64,000 nucleotides of DNA from SHZI01 sp964417725 (GCA_964417725.1 CAYQIV010000013.1:26417-90416); one strand, 5' to 3'. Shown: positions 9,552-19,132, counted from the stretch's first letter. The notes: generated from the letters alone by a model not told the origin. Numbers and translations are program-made.

Positions 9552-10618
9552 CCGCACCATCCGCCACGGAAATCCTCAACAGCCTGACGACGGCGGTGAT
9601 CACCGTCGCGGGCACCGACACCATCATCTGGATGAATGCCGGTGCCGAGGACCTGCTCGGCATCAGCGCGCGCCAGGCGTTGGGCCGCCCGCTCGGTACA
9701 CAGTTGCCGCAGGTCCAGGCCGTGCTGGCGCTGGTCGAGCGCGCAGCTGCCGACGGCCAGGGGTTTGGCCAGCTCGTCTCGCTGATGGTGCCGAACAAGG
9801 GCGGGGTGACGCTCGAGCTGGCCTGCCGCGTCACGCCGCTGCGCTCGCTGGCCGGCGAAGTACTCATCGTCGAACTGTTCGATGCCACCCAGTGGCGACA
9901 GGTCGACCGCGAGCACGCATTGATCAGCCAGCATGATGCCAGCCGCCGCATGATCCGCCAGCTGGCCCATGAGATCCGCAATCCGCTCGGCGGGCTGCGC
10001 GGCGCGGCCCAGCTGCTCGAGCGCGAGCTGCCGACGGCAGCGCTGCGGGAATACACGCGCGTCATCATCAGCGAAGCCGACCGGCTCACGGCGCTGACCG
10101 ACAACCTGCTGGGGCCGTTGCGCCGGCCACGTTGCGAGCCGGTCAACGTCCACCAGATCGCGGAGCGCGTCATCGCCCTGCTGGCCAGCGAGTGCGGCGA
10201 CGCCGTCCACGTCATCCGCGACTACGATCCGAGCCTGCCGCTGCTGCATGCCGATCCCGACCAGCTCATCCAGGCCGTCCTCAACCTGGCGCGCAATGCC
10301 GTGCAGGCCGTCGGCGCGCGCGGCCACGTCGTGTTCCGCACCCGTGCGTTGTCCGGCTACACCATCGGCGCGACGCGCCATCGCCTCGTCGCCAGCATCG
10401 AGGTCGAAGACGATGGTCCCGGCGTGCCGCCGGAGATCGCCGACTCCCTGTTCTACCCGCTGGTCACCGGTCGTGAAGGGGGTACCGGCCTTGGACTGGC
10501 GCTGTCACAGGACCTCGTCAGCCGGCACGGCGGCCTGATCGAATACCAGTCACGGCCCGGGCGCACGGTGTTCATGGTGCGCATTCCCGTCGATGATGCC
10601 AAAGAGGACGGGGCATGA
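9548..10618 (+). CDS. glnL: Nitrogen regulation sensor kinase/phosphatase NtrB
   Basis: Cytoplasmic histidine kinase that phosphorylates or dephosphorylates NtrC under PII control. A PAS domain follows EILNSLTTAVITVAG; the H-box is LAHEIRNPLGGLRGAAQLLE; the ATPase part has NLARNAVQAV, DDGPGVPP and GGTGLGLALSQDLV. The start is a problem: the frame has no ATG, GTG or TTG between 9251 and 9596. I place it at AUA 9548, overlapping the preceding stop as ATAG, because the phosphorylated histidine is then residue 141, close to E. coli His139. GTG at 9596 would clip the conserved N-terminus. The 3' end overlaps ntrC as ATGA. Confidence 0.9.
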   Translation: MAAPSATEILNSLTTAVITVAGTDTIIWMNAGAEDLLGISARQALGRPLGTQLPQVQAVLALVERAAADGQGFGQLVSLMVPNKGGVTLELACRVTPLRSLAGEVLIVELFDATQWRQVDREHALISQHDASRRMIRQLAHEIRNPLGGLRGAAQLLERELPTAALREYTRVIISEADRLTALTDNLLGPLRRPRCEPVNVHQIAERVIALLASECGDAVHVIRDYDPSLPLLHADPDQLIQAVLNLARNAVQAVGARGHVVFRTRALSGYTIGATRHRLVASIEVEDDGPGVPPEIADSLFYPLVTGREGGTGLGLALSQDLVSRHGGLIEYQSRPGRTVFMVRIPVDDAKEDGA

Positions 10619-12051
10619 CCGCCCGGGCCCTGACCGTCTGGGTCGTCGATGACGACGCCTCGGTGCGCTGGGTGCTCGAGCGCGCCCTCAATGCCGAAGG
10701 CATGGTCACGCGCGCCTTCGATTCCGCCGAGCAACTGTTCGAGGCCCTGCAGGCCGACCAGCCCGATGTGCTGGTGTCCGATGTGCACATGCCGGGCGTC
10801 GATGGCCTCGAGGCGATGCGCCGGCTGACGCGCGATGGCCACGCCTTCCCGGTGATCGTCATCACCGCACACGCCGACCTCGACAGCGCCGTCGCCGCCT
10901 ACCAGGGCGGCGCCTTCGAGTACCTGCCCAAGCCGTTCGACGTCGACGATGCCGTGGCGCTGGTGCGCCGCGCGGCGCGCTTCGGTGGTCGCAGCGACGG
11001 CGGGCAGGTCGAGACCGAACGACCGGTGCCGCAACTCATCGGTCGGGCACCGGCCATGCAGGAGGTGTTCCGTACCATCGGCCGGCTGTCGCGCTCGAGC
11101 ATGACCGTGCTCATCACGGGCGAGTCCGGCACGGGTAAGGAACTCGTTGCCCGCGCCCTGCACGAACACAGCCCGCGGGCGCAGAAGCCCTTCATCGCGC
11201 TCAACACCACGGCGATCACCGCCGATCTCCTCGAGTCCGAGCTGTTCGGTCATGAGCGCGGCGCCTTTACCGGCGCCGACAGCCGGCGCATCGGCCGCTT
11301 CGAGCAGGCCGATGGTGGCACGCTGTTCCTCGACGAGATCGGCGACATGTCGTCGGCACTGCAGACGCGCCTGCTGCGCGTGCTGGCGGAAGGCGAGTTC
11401 TACCGGGTTGGCGGGCAGGTGCCGATTCGCGTCGACGTGCGCGTCATCGCGGCCACCAACCAGGAACTGGCGGCCGCGGTCGAGGCCGGCCGCTTCCGTG
11501 AAGACCTGTTCCATCGCCTCAATGTCATCCATATCGTCACACCGCCGCTGCGCGCGCGTCGCGAGGACATCCCGCTGCTGCTCGACCATTACCTGCGCGA
11601 GGCGGCACGTGAGCTGCGCGTCGAACCCAAACGCCTGGCGGCGGAGGCGGCCACGGTATTGCAGAGCTACGCCTGGCCCGGCAACGTCCGCCAGCTCGTC
11701 AATGCCTGCCGGCGCCTGACGGTCACGGCGCCGGGGACGGAGATCCGCATCGAGGACATCCCGCCGGCGTTCGGCGGGCCGGCCGATGCCGCCGGTGCGA
11801 TCGGCGAGTGGGTGGAGCGCCTCGGCCATTGGGCGACGGCGACGCTCGAGGCCGGCGCGGTAGACGGGCACCCCGCCCCGCCCCTGCTCGATGTCGCCCT
11901 GCCGGCTTTCGAGAAGACGCTGATCCGCGCCACGCTCGCCCATGTCCGCGGTCACCGCAGTGAAGCGGCACGCCTGCTCGGCTGGGGCCGCAACACGCTG
12001 AGCCGCAAGATTCGCGAACTCGGCCTCGACCGCGAGGCCAACCCCGACTGA
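10615..12051 (+). CDS. glnG: Nitrogen regulation response regulator NtrC
   Basis: Sigma-54 enhancer-binding activator of nitrogen genes. It has 478 residues: receiver domain (about 5-120, phospho-acceptor Asp56 in VSDVHMPGVDG), AAA+ domain (Walker A GESGTGKE near 169, GAFTGA near 218 for sigma-54 contact, Walker B GGTLFLDEIGDM), and a C-terminal Fis-type helix-turn-helix (EAARLLGWGRNTLSRKI). The start overlaps the ntrB stop (ATGA). The NtrC operator before glnA in this window is its obvious target. Confidence 0.97.
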   Translation: MTARALTVWVVDDDASVRWVLERALNAEGMVTRAFDSAEQLFEALQADQPDVLVSDVHMPGVDGLEAMRRLTRDGHAFPVIVITAHADLDSAVAAYQGGAFEYLPKPFDVDDAVALVRRAARFGGRSDGGQVETERPVPQLIGRAPAMQEVFRTIGRLSRSSMTVLITGESGTGKELVARALHEHSPRAQKPFIALNTTAITADLLESELFGHERGAFTGADSRRIGRFEQADGGTLFLDEIGDMSSALQTRLLRVLAEGEFYRVGGQVPIRVDVRVIAATNQELAAAVEAGRFREDLFHRLNVIHIVTPPLRARREDIPLLLDHYLREAARELRVEPKRLAAEAATVLQSYAWPGNVRQLVNACRRLTVTAPGTEIRIEDIPPAFGGPADAAGAIGEWVERLGHWATATLEAGAVDGHPAPPLLDVALPAFEKTLIRATLAHVRGHRSEAARLLGWGRNTLSRKIRELGLDREANPD

Positions 12052-12280
12052 ACGGCGGGTCCGCCGGCGGCGGGAATGGATTGACCATCGAACCGCCGGG
12101 AAAAACGCTCTGACCCCGGCCCCGGTCGGGATGGGGAATACCAACAAACGGTGTGTTTGCGCCGGGCGGCAGTGGCTTGAATGATGCCGGCCGGGTCGAC
12201 CGACCGTCGTCCGAATCCGGTTTGCTTCTGGCATATTGCCGCCCTCTGCAGGGTCGGTGGTTGAGGGGGATGCGCAGCAC
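12052..12280. other. 229-base intergenic region between ntrC and the MFS gene
   Basis: Contains a short G/C dyad just after the ntrC stop (CGGCG/CGCCG, no T tract) and a possible -35 (TTGACC, 12080-12085) without a good -10 partner. No ORF, RNA gene or clear operator is visible. Confidence 0.4.
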
Positions 12281-13609
12281 ATGAGCGAGACGACTTCCGC
12301 GCCTGCCCGGTTCGGGCCCGTGTGGCTGGCGCCCGGTGTCAGCCGGCGCAATGCACTTGCATATGTCTATGCAGCTTTCTTCACCATCGGCCTGATCAGC
12401 TTCATGAGCTTCATGCAGCCCTATCTGCTGCGTGAGAACCTCAACCTGCCCGTCGAGGCGCAGGGCCGTGCCAGCGCCATCCTGTCCTTCGCCTACGAAG
12501 GCACGGTGTTTCTGATGGTGGCCGCCTTTGGCGCCCTTTCCGATCGCATCGGCCGGCGACCGATCTACAGTCTCGGCTTTGCCTGGATCGGCGTCGCGCT
12601 GGCCCTCTATCCGCTGGCCACCACCCTCACCGAGCTGGTGCTGTGCCGGATCTTCTTCTCCGTCGGTTCGGCGATGCTCACCGGCATGATGGCGACCGTC
12701 CTCGCCGACTATCCGCAGGAACGATCGCGCGGCTTCATGGTGGCGATATCGGGCGTGGCCAACGGCCTCGGTGCGGTGATGTGTGTGCTGCTGTTGTCGC
12801 GTCTGCCGCAGTTCTTTGCCGGCATGGGCTACACGACCTTGATGTCCGGGCGCCTGACATACTGGGCTGGTGCCGCGCTGGCCGTGATCAGCGCGCTCAT
12901 CGTCGGCCGCGGCCTCAAGGCCGGCAAGCCGGGCAAGGTCCAGGCGCGGCAGCCGGTCAGTCACCTGCTGAATGAAGGGCTCCGTGCGGCGCGCACCAAC
13001 CCGCGCGTCGCGGTGGCCTGTGTCGAGGCGTTCGTCGCCCGCGGCGACCTGATGCTGATCTCGACCTTTTTCGCCCTGTGGGCCAGCCAGGCCGGTGTCA
13101 CCGAAGGCCTGACGCTGGAGGATGCGACCAAGAAGGCCGGCATCTTCATCGCCATCGTCCAGACTTCCGGCCTGCTGTGGGCCCCGCTGTGGGCCTTCAT
13201 CCTCGACCGTGTCGACCGGCTGACGGCGGTGGCCATCGCGATGGCGCTGGCCGGCACCGCCTACCTGTGGGCCGGCTTCTCGCCGAGCCCCATCGTCAGC
13301 GCCTTCATCCCGGTGGCGGTGCTGCTCGGCATCGGCGAGTTCAGCGGCATCCTCTCCGGCGCGGCGCTCATCGGCCAGGAAGCGCCCGAGGACATCCGCG
13401 GCTCGGTGGTCGGGTTGTTCAACACCTGCGGTTCGGTGGGCATCCTCGCGCTGTCGATCATCGGCGGTCTGGTCTTCGACCACTGGATGCCGGGCGCACC
13501 TTTCGTCGTCGTCGGCGTGATGAATCTGATGGTGCTGGTGATGGCGGTGGCCGTGCGTCTCAAGACCGGTTACCACAGCCCCCGGGAGGGCGTGAACACC
13601 GGTCATTGA
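12281..13609 (+). CDS. MFS transporter, substrate unknown
   Basis: 442-residue polytopic membrane protein of the major facilitator superfamily. About twelve hydrophobic segments alternate with short loops; the loop after helix 2 reads GALSDRIGRRPIYSLG, the MFS motif between helices 2 and 3. Substrate and direction cannot be told. I chose the ATG at 12281, preceded by GAGGGGG at good distance, over a TTG at 12236 without a ribosome site. A stand-alone transcription unit, convergent with the hybrid kinase gene. Confidence 0.85.
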   Translation: MSETTSAPARFGPVWLAPGVSRRNALAYVYAAFFTIGLISFMSFMQPYLLRENLNLPVEAQGRASAILSFAYEGTVFLMVAAFGALSDRIGRRPIYSLGFAWIGVALALYPLATTLTELVLCRIFFSVGSAMLTGMMATVLADYPQERSRGFMVAISGVANGLGAVMCVLLLSRLPQFFAGMGYTTLMSGRLTYWAGAALAVISALIVGRGLKAGKPGKVQARQPVSHLLNEGLRAARTNPRVAVACVEAFVARGDLMLISTFFALWASQAGVTEGLTLEDATKKAGIFIAIVQTSGLLWAPLWAFILDRVDRLTAVAIAMALAGTAYLWAGFSPSPIVSAFIPVAVLLGIGEFSGILSGAALIGQEAPEDIRGSVVGLFNTCGSVGILALSIIGGLVFDHWMPGAPFVVVGVMNLMVLVMAVAVRLKTGYHSPREGVNTGH

Positions 13610-13655
13610 ACCGGCCGCCAACCGGCCGGCAGTGGTCCGAAGCGCGGCCTGCGCT

Positions 13656-15236
13656 TCAGGCCGGCTTCAGCGGCAGCGTGATGATGAAGGTGGTGCCGAC
13701 ACCGTCCTGCGTCTCGAAAGAGAGGGCACCGCCGTGCTTGTCGACGACGATCGAGCGGGCGATGGCCAGCCCCTGGCCCGTGCCCTTGCCGACATCCCGG
13801 GTGGTGACGAACGGATCGAACACCCGGTCGCGGATCGCCGGCGGAATCCCGTTGCCGGTGTCGCCGATGCGGATCTCGGCCTGATCCCCCCGCACGGCGG
13901 TGCTGACCGTGATCCGGCCTTTCTGGCCATTGTTCGCCTTGTCGGCGATGGCCTGTGCGGCGTTGATGATCAAATTCAGGAACACCTGGTTGATCTCGCC
14001 GGGCAGGCACGGCACCTCGGGCAGGTCGGCGGCAAACTGCGTCTCGGCTTCGGCCACTGCCGCCCATTCGTGATGGGCCACCGTCAACGTCGTTTCCAGT
14101 GCGCGATGGAGATCGGTGGCCATTTTCTCGGCCGTGCCCGGGCGGGAGAATTCCTTCATCGCCGACACGATCTTGCTGATATGTGCCACGCCGTTCAGCG
14201 ACTGCTCGATGGCGCCGGGGACTTCCTTTGCCAGGAAGGCGTAGTTGGCTTCCTCCATCCGGCCTTCGAGCGACTCGACCAGTGAGGGATCGACGCCCGC
14301 CGCCCGGGCGGCAGGCGCGAGCTTCTGTGCGGCATCGAACACGGCCAGCATGTCCGTGCAGGCTTCCTGGAGGAAGTGGCCGTTGTCGAGCAGGTACTGC
14401 GCCGGGGTATTGATCTCGTGGGCGATGCCGGCCGCGAGCTGTCCGACCGACTCGAGTTTCTGGGCCGACTGCAGCTGCAGCGCCATGCGCCGGCGCTCCT
14501 CTTCCGCACGCTGTCGCTCGGTAACGTCGCGCAGCGACACCAGTGACGCCGGTTGCCCTTCCCACTCGGTGGCGACAGACCGCAGTTCGGCGGTCGTGCG
14601 GACGTCACCGCCATCGATGGTGATTTCCACACCCGCGTCCTCCGCCAGCGCCTGTTCGAACCGGGTGCCGACCAATTCTGCACCGACCCGGCCGAACATC
14701 ACTTCTGCTGCCGGGTTGGCGAAGCGGATCACGCCCTGCGGGTCGACGACGAGGATGCCGTCGGCGTTGTGCATGATGATCTGCCTGAGACGCACTTCGC
14801 TGGCGTGGAGCGCCGTGAAGGCTGCATTGCGCTCGCGGCGGTTCCGGCATGCGCGGGCGTGGTAGCGCAGCCGCGCGACCAGCTCGAGGGGGTCCGGGAT
14901 CTTGATCAGGTAATCGCTGGCGCCGCGTGCAAACGCTTCCTTCTTCGTCGCCGGTTCTTCCCTGGTCGACAGCACGATGATCGGTGTGTCGCGCGTCGTC
15001 GGGTTGTCGCGATACTGACGGACCAGGTCGAGGCCATCGACGCCCGGCATGACCAGGTCCTGCAGGATCACCATCGGCTGGACCTCAGCGGCCATCGCCA
15101 GCGCCTTGTCGGCTCCGGCGCAGTAATGCAGCACGAGGTCGGCATCCGTCGCCAGCGCACGGCGAATGGCCTCGGCGACCAGCGCCTGGTCGTCGACGAG
15201 CAATACCGGTATCGCTTCTTTGGCCTGGCTGGCCAT
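13656..15236 (-). CDS. Hybrid receiver-PAS-histidine kinase with a WspR-like receiver
   Basis: 526 residues, no membrane segment. Receiver at 10-130 (Asp60 in ILQDLVMPGVDG), then a linker helix, PAS (about 150-235, IIMHNADGILVVDPQGVIRF), short coiled coil, HisKA-type H-box with His273 in AAGIAHEINTPAQYLLDN, and HATPase (NLIINAAQAIAD, GDTGNGIPP, GKGTGQGLAIARSIV). By hand alignment its receiver plus linker is about 60% identical over 143 residues to WspR at 23191-24252, including the whole block GASDYLIKIPDP. It is divergent from the wsp operon, separated only by a small secreted protein gene. I infer that WspE may phosphorylate this receiver and thereby set the kinase output; its own partner is not in the window. 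Confidence 0.9.
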   Translation of the reverse strand: MASQAKEAIPVLLVDDQALVAEAIRRALATDADLVLHYCAGADKALAMAAEVQPMVILQDLVMPGVDGLDLVRQYRDNPTTRDTPIIVLSTREEPATKKEAFARGASDYLIKIPDPLELVARLRYHARACRNRRERNAAFTALHASEVRLRQIIMHNADGILVVDPQGVIRFANPAAEVMFGRVGAELVGTRFEQALAEDAGVEITIDGGDVRTTAELRSVATEWEGQPASLVSLRDVTERQRAEEERRRMALQLQSAQKLESVGQLAAGIAHEINTPAQYLLDNGHFLQEACTDMLAVFDAAQKLAPAARAAGVDPSLVESLEGRMEEANYAFLAKEVPGAIEQSLNGVAHISKIVSAMKEFSRPGTAEKMATDLHRALETTLTVAHHEWAAVAEAETQFAADLPEVPCLPGEINQVFLNLIINAAQAIADKANNGQKGRITVSTAVRGDQAEIRIGDTGNGIPPAIRDRVFDPFVTTRDVGKGTGQGLAIARSIVVDKHGGALSFETQDGVGTTFIITLPLKPA

Positions 15237-15399
15237 TGCCGGCGGCTACCCCTGTCAAGGGCCATGGTCGGGATTGGCAGCGTAGCCGGTTGCCGCTTTA
15301 CAAAATGTGAGCCGTCGCAACGTTTCGCACAACGGCGCCGTAACACACTGCCGGTGGGCCGCTGTGGCCCGCAAAAGGCGCTGTCGACGGTAACTGCCC

Positions 15400-15702
15400 A
15401 TGAAGGCTTTGGCCCCTGTCGCCCTGATCATTTCGCTGGTGTCGGCACTGGCCCGCGCCGATTGCCCCGCCGTGACGGAAGTGCCGCCGTTTCCCGACGG
15501 CGGCACCGCAAGTCGCGAAGAGATGGTCGCGGCGCATGAGGCGTTCGCGGCCTATAACGCGGCGGTCGATGCGTACGTGGAGTGCTTGCGCAGCAACGGC
15601 GGCAACGCCGCGCGCGAAAATCGCGCCATCGACAAGCTCAACGTCGTGGCACGGAAGTTCAATGCCCAGGTGCGCGCCTTCAAGAAGCGGGCCGGGGGGT
15701 AG
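15400..15702 (+). CDS. Small secreted protein of unknown function upstream of wspA
   Basis: 100 residues. A signal peptide (MKALAPVALIISLVSALARA, cleavage near A20) leaves a mature protein of about 80 residues, mostly helical by composition. It has two cysteines, Cys22 and Cys62, that could form a disulphide, and a basic C-terminus (FKKRAGG). I do not recognise the family. Its stop lies 48 bases before wspA on the same strand and no terminator is visible between them, so co-transcription with the wsp operon is possible; a periplasmic role near WspA is speculation. Confidence 0.65.
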   Translation: MKALAPVALIISLVSALARADCPAVTEVPPFPDGGTASREEMVAAHEAFAAYNAAVDAYVECLRSNGGNAARENRAIDKLNVVARKFNAQVRAFKKRAGG

Positions 15703-15750
15703 GCCACCGCGCATGGCCTGGGGCATCACCGCAGTGTGGAGTCGAAGGGA

Positions 15751-17379
15751 ATGAACAACTGGACCATTCGTCAGCGGCTGCTGGGGAGCTTTGCCATCAT
15801 CCTCGGGCTGATGATCATCATGTCGCGGGTGGCCTATACCGGCCTTGGCATCATCGATGAGGCCGCCGACAGCGCCGCGACCGAGTTCATTCCCGGCCTG
15901 TACAACAGTTCCGCGGTGCGCGATGCCCTCACCGCCAGCTACGCCCTGACCGTGCAGCAACTCGGTCAGGACGACATCCTCGCCGTGCGCAAGCTCCAGG
16001 AACGCTGGAAGGCCAGTCGCGAGGAACTTGCCACCCTGATCGCCCGCTACGAGGCCCTCGCCACGGCCGGCCACGACCGCGAGGTGTTCGCCGCATTCAG
16101 GACCCAGCTTGATCCCCTGGAAAAGATCCAGGCCGAGATCCTGCGGCTCAACGCCGAGATGAAATTCGATGAAGTCAACGACATGTGGCGCGATGAGCTG
16201 GACCCGGCCTTCGGCAGGGCGCAGGACGCCATCCAGGCCAGCATCGAACTGAACAAGACAAACGCCAACCTGTCGGTCGACAAGATCACCGATGCGATCG
16301 GTGAGGCCAGGCTGCGCATGGCCATCGGTTTCCTGGCCACACTGGTCTTTACCCTGCTGTGCGCCTATGGCCTGACGGTGGCGATCTCCCGGCCGCTGCG
16401 CCAGCTGAACGAGATCGTCGAGGTCATGCGTGCCGGCGACTTCTCGCGGCGGCTCACGCTCAAACAGCACGATGAATTCCATGCGCTGGCCGAGGGCTTC
16501 AACCGCATGACCGACGAACTGACTGCCCTGGTCAGCCAGATCCAGAAGTCGAGCACGCAGGTCGGCAACTCGGTGGCCGATATCGCATCCACGGCCAAGC
16601 AACAGCAGGCAACCGCCAGCGAGATCGCCGCCACCACCACGGAGATTGGCGCAACCTCGAAGGAGATTTCCGCCACGTCGATGGAGCTGGTCAAGACCAT
16701 CGGCGAGGTCTCCGAAGTGACCGAACATTCCGCCGCGCTGGCCGGCAGCGGCCAGGCGAGCCTGGTGAACATGGAAGAAACCATGGGGCGGGTCATCGAA
16801 GCCGCGGCTTCGATCAATTCCAAGCTGGTCGTGCTCAACGAGAAGGCCGGCAACATCAACCAGGTGGTCACCACCATCACCAAGGTTGCCGACCAGACCA
16901 ATCTGCTGTCGCTCAATGCCGCCATCGAAGCCGAGAAGGCCGGCGAATACGGTCGCGGCTTTGCCGTGGTCGCCACGGAGATCCGCCGCCTCGCCGATCA
17001 GACGGCGGTGGCCACCTTCGACATCGAGAAGATGGTCAAGGACATCCAGTCCGCGGTGGCGTCCGGTGTCATGGGCATGGACAAGTTTTCGGAGGAGGTG
17101 CGCCGTGGCATGGACGAGATCAAGGCCGTCGGCGCACAGCTGTCGCAGATCATCCATCAGGTCCAGACGCTGGCGCCGCGGGTCGAATCGGTCAACGAAG
17201 GCATGCAGGCACAGGCCACCGGTGCCGAGCAGATCAGCCAGTCGCTGATGCAGCTGACGGATGCTGCACGACAGACGGTCGATTCGCTGAACCAGTCAGC
17301 GGCGGCCATCAGTGAACTCAGCCAGGTCTCCAATGGACTGCGCAACGGGGTTTCGCGTTTCAAGCTGCAGGCGGTGTGA
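15751..17379 (+). CDS. wspA: WspA, membrane methyl-accepting chemoreceptor
   Basis: Receptor of the Wsp surface-sensing system that controls c-di-GMP. It has 542 residues: transmembrane helix 1 (about 12-33), a short periplasmic helical bundle (about 34-188), transmembrane helix 2 (about 190-213), HAMP (about 214-265) and the cytoplasmic signalling hairpin. The hairpin tip near 385 reads LNAAIEAEKAGEYGRGFAVV, which binds the CheW-like and CheA-like partners. The start is the ATG at 15751 with GGAG nine bases upstream; a GTG 15 bases earlier is in frame. It is followed by six further wsp genes in the order known from Pseudomonas. Confidence 0.92.
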   Translation: MNNWTIRQRLLGSFAIILGLMIIMSRVAYTGLGIIDEAADSAATEFIPGLYNSSAVRDALTASYALTVQQLGQDDILAVRKLQERWKASREELATLIARYEALATAGHDREVFAAFRTQLDPLEKIQAEILRLNAEMKFDEVNDMWRDELDPAFGRAQDAIQASIELNKTNANLSVDKITDAIGEARLRMAIGFLATLVFTLLCAYGLTVAISRPLRQLNEIVEVMRAGDFSRRLTLKQHDEFHALAEGFNRMTDELTALVSQIQKSSTQVGNSVADIASTAKQQQATASEIAATTTEIGATSKEISATSMELVKTIGEVSEVTEHSAALAGSGQASLVNMEETMGRVIEAAASINSKLVVLNEKAGNINQVVTTITKVADQTNLLSLNAAIEAEKAGEYGRGFAVVATEIRRLADQTAVATFDIEKMVKDIQSAVASGVMGMDKFSEEVRRGMDEIKAVGAQLSQIIHQVQTLAPRVESVNEGMQAQATGAEQISQSLMQLTDAARQTVDSLNQSAAAISELSQVSNGLRNGVSRFKLQAV

Positions 17380-17429
17380 ACGGCGCCGCGTGAGGGGTCT
17401 GGTGTGTCGTGGTCCGCGGCGGTGGGAGG

Positions 17430-17894
17430 ATGGGGGTACCGATGCTGTTTCTGCTGATTCACCTCGGTCACGACCGCTATCTGATCGATGCCCGCCAGGT
17501 TGCCGAGGTGCTGCCGCTCGTCGAGATCATGCCGCTGCCGCAGGCACCACCTGCCGTCGTCGGTGTGCTGGACTACCGCGGCACGCTGGTGCCGGTACTC
17601 GACCTGACGCAGCTCATGTTGAACCGTCCGGCCGAGCGGCGCCTGCACACGCGCATCGTCCTGATCCGTCATGCCCTTGATGATCACCGTGCGACGGCCC
17701 TGCTGGGTCTGGTCGTCGAGAAAGTCACCGAGACGCGCCGCGTCGACAAGGCCGGTTTCGAGCATCCCGGCATCGCAGGCGCGCATGCGGGATCCGTCGT
17801 CACGGATCGCGAAGGTCTTGCGCAACGCCTCGATATCCTGATGCTGTTGCCCGGGCCGGTTCGCGAATTGCTCTGCCCGCAGGTCACGACATGA
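17430..17894 (+). CDS. wspB: WspB, CheW-like adaptor
   Basis: Coupling protein linking WspA to the kinase WspE. A single CheW domain fills the protein (LFLLIHLGHDRYLIDARQV, LPQAPPAVVGVLDYRG, LVPVLDLTQL). Start is uncertain: ATG 17430 gives 154 residues, ATG 17442 has a better spaced GGGGG, and a GTG at 17409 is also in frame. The stop overlaps the wspC start as ATGA. Confidence 0.88.
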   Translation: MGVPMLFLLIHLGHDRYLIDARQVAEVLPLVEIMPLPQAPPAVVGVLDYRGTLVPVLDLTQLMLNRPAERRLHTRIVLIRHALDDHRATALLGLVVEKVTETRRVDKAGFEHPGIAGAHAGSVVTDREGLAQRLDILMLLPGPVRELLCPQVTT

Positions 17895-19132
17895 CGGCGC
17901 CGGACTTCAGTGCGCTGCTGCGCGAAGCCATGGGCCTGGATATCGCCACCGTCGGTGCCGCCACGGTCGACAGCGCAGTCAGGCGCCGGCTCGGCGCGCT
18001 CGGGATGGACGATCCGGCCGCCTACCTCGACCTGCTCGAGGCATCGGCCAGCGAGCGGCAGGCGCTGATCGAAGCGGTCGTCATCCCGGAAACCTGGTTC
18101 TTCCGCGACCGTGAAGCGTTTGCGGCACTGGCGCGCCATGCCACCACGGCATGGCGGCCACGCGATGTCGACAGCAAATTGCGCCTGCTGAGCGTGCCCT
18201 GCTCGAGCGGCGAAGAGCCCTACTCGATGGCGATGGCGCTACTGGACGCCGGCTTCCCCATCGAACGGTGCCACATCGATGCCGTTGATATCAGCGCGCA
18301 AGCCCTGGCGCGGGCGCGGCACGGAATGTACCGCAGAAACTCGTTTCGTGGCGAAGACCTGGATTATCGGGCGCGGCATTTCAGCGCCGGCGACGACGGT
18401 TACCGCATCCATGATGCCGTGCGCCGGCCGGTGCACTTCCACCAGGGCAACCTGCTCGCCGATCAGTTGCTCCACGGTGCAGGGCCCTATGACGCGATCT
18501 TCTGCCGAAACCTGCTCATCTACTTCGACCGCGAGGCCCAGGACGACGCCTTCACCGCGCTGACCCGCCGGCTGGGGGCCGATGGCCTGCTGTTCGTCGG
18601 CCCCTCGGAAGGTGGCCTGGCGTTGCGCCATGGATTCGACTCGCTGCGTATTCCGTTGTCGTTCGGCTTTCGCCGCGCGCGCACCGTGCCGGCGCGGGTG
18701 CGGGCACCGGCGTCGCGGCCGCCGCGCCGCGCCGGGGTGACGCCGGTTCGCAGCGTGTCGGTGCCCCCGCCGCCGTGCACGGCCGTCACGCCGGCGGCGG
18801 CTCCGCCGGACCCGGTGTCGAGCCCGCTGGAGTGCGCCCGCCGCCTCGCCGACCAGGGCGACCTCGAGGCGGCCGCACACCACTGCACGGAAAGCCTGCG
18901 TCAGCACGGTCCACACCCCGACGCTTACCACCTGCTCGGCTTGATCGCGGCTGCTGGCGGCGACACGGCCACCGCGGGCGATTGTTACCGCAAGGCCCTG
19001 TATCTGGACCCGAGCCATTACGAGACGCTGGTCCACCTGAGCCTGCTGCTGGCCAAGCTGGGTGATGCGGCCGGTGCCCGCGTGCTGCGCAGCCGGATCC
19101 AGCGCCTTGCGACGGCGGGCTGCGGGACATGA
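17891..19132 (+). CDS. wspC: WspC, CheR-type receptor methyltransferase with TPR tail
   Basis: S-adenosylmethionine-dependent methylation of WspA glutamates, tuning sensitivity. 413 residues. N-terminal helical CheR domain with VIPETWFFRDREAF, then the Rossmann methyltransferase part with LLSVPCSSGEEPYSMAMALL (SAM site) and CRNLLIYFDREAQ. A proline/arginine-rich linker (about 265-305) leads to tetratricopeptide repeats (about 315-405) that distinguish WspC from ordinary CheR. ATGA overlaps at both ends (wspB and wspD). Confidence 0.93.
   Translation: MTAPDFSALLREAMGLDIATVGAATVDSAVRRRLGALGMDDPAAYLDLLEASASERQALIEAVVIPETWFFRDREAFAALARHATTAWRPRDVDSKLRLLSVPCSSGEEPYSMAMALLDAGFPIERCHIDAVDISAQALARARHGMYRRNSFRGEDLDYRARHFSAGDDGYRIHDAVRRPVHFHQGNLLADQLLHGAGPYDAIFCRNLLIYFDREAQDDAFTALTRRLGADGLLFVGPSEGGLALRHGFDSLRIPLSFGFRRARTVPARVRAPASRPPRRAGVTPVRSVSVPPPPCTAVTPAAAPPDPVSSPLECARRLADQGDLEAAAHHCTESLRQHGPHPDAYHLLGLIAAAGGDTATAGDCYRKALYLDPSHYETLVHLSLLLAKLGDAAGARVLRSRIQRLATAGCGT

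Noticed and set aside
12052..12075. Terminator hairpin after ntrC
   Set aside because: The short G/C dyad has five-base arms, a tight loop and no T tract.
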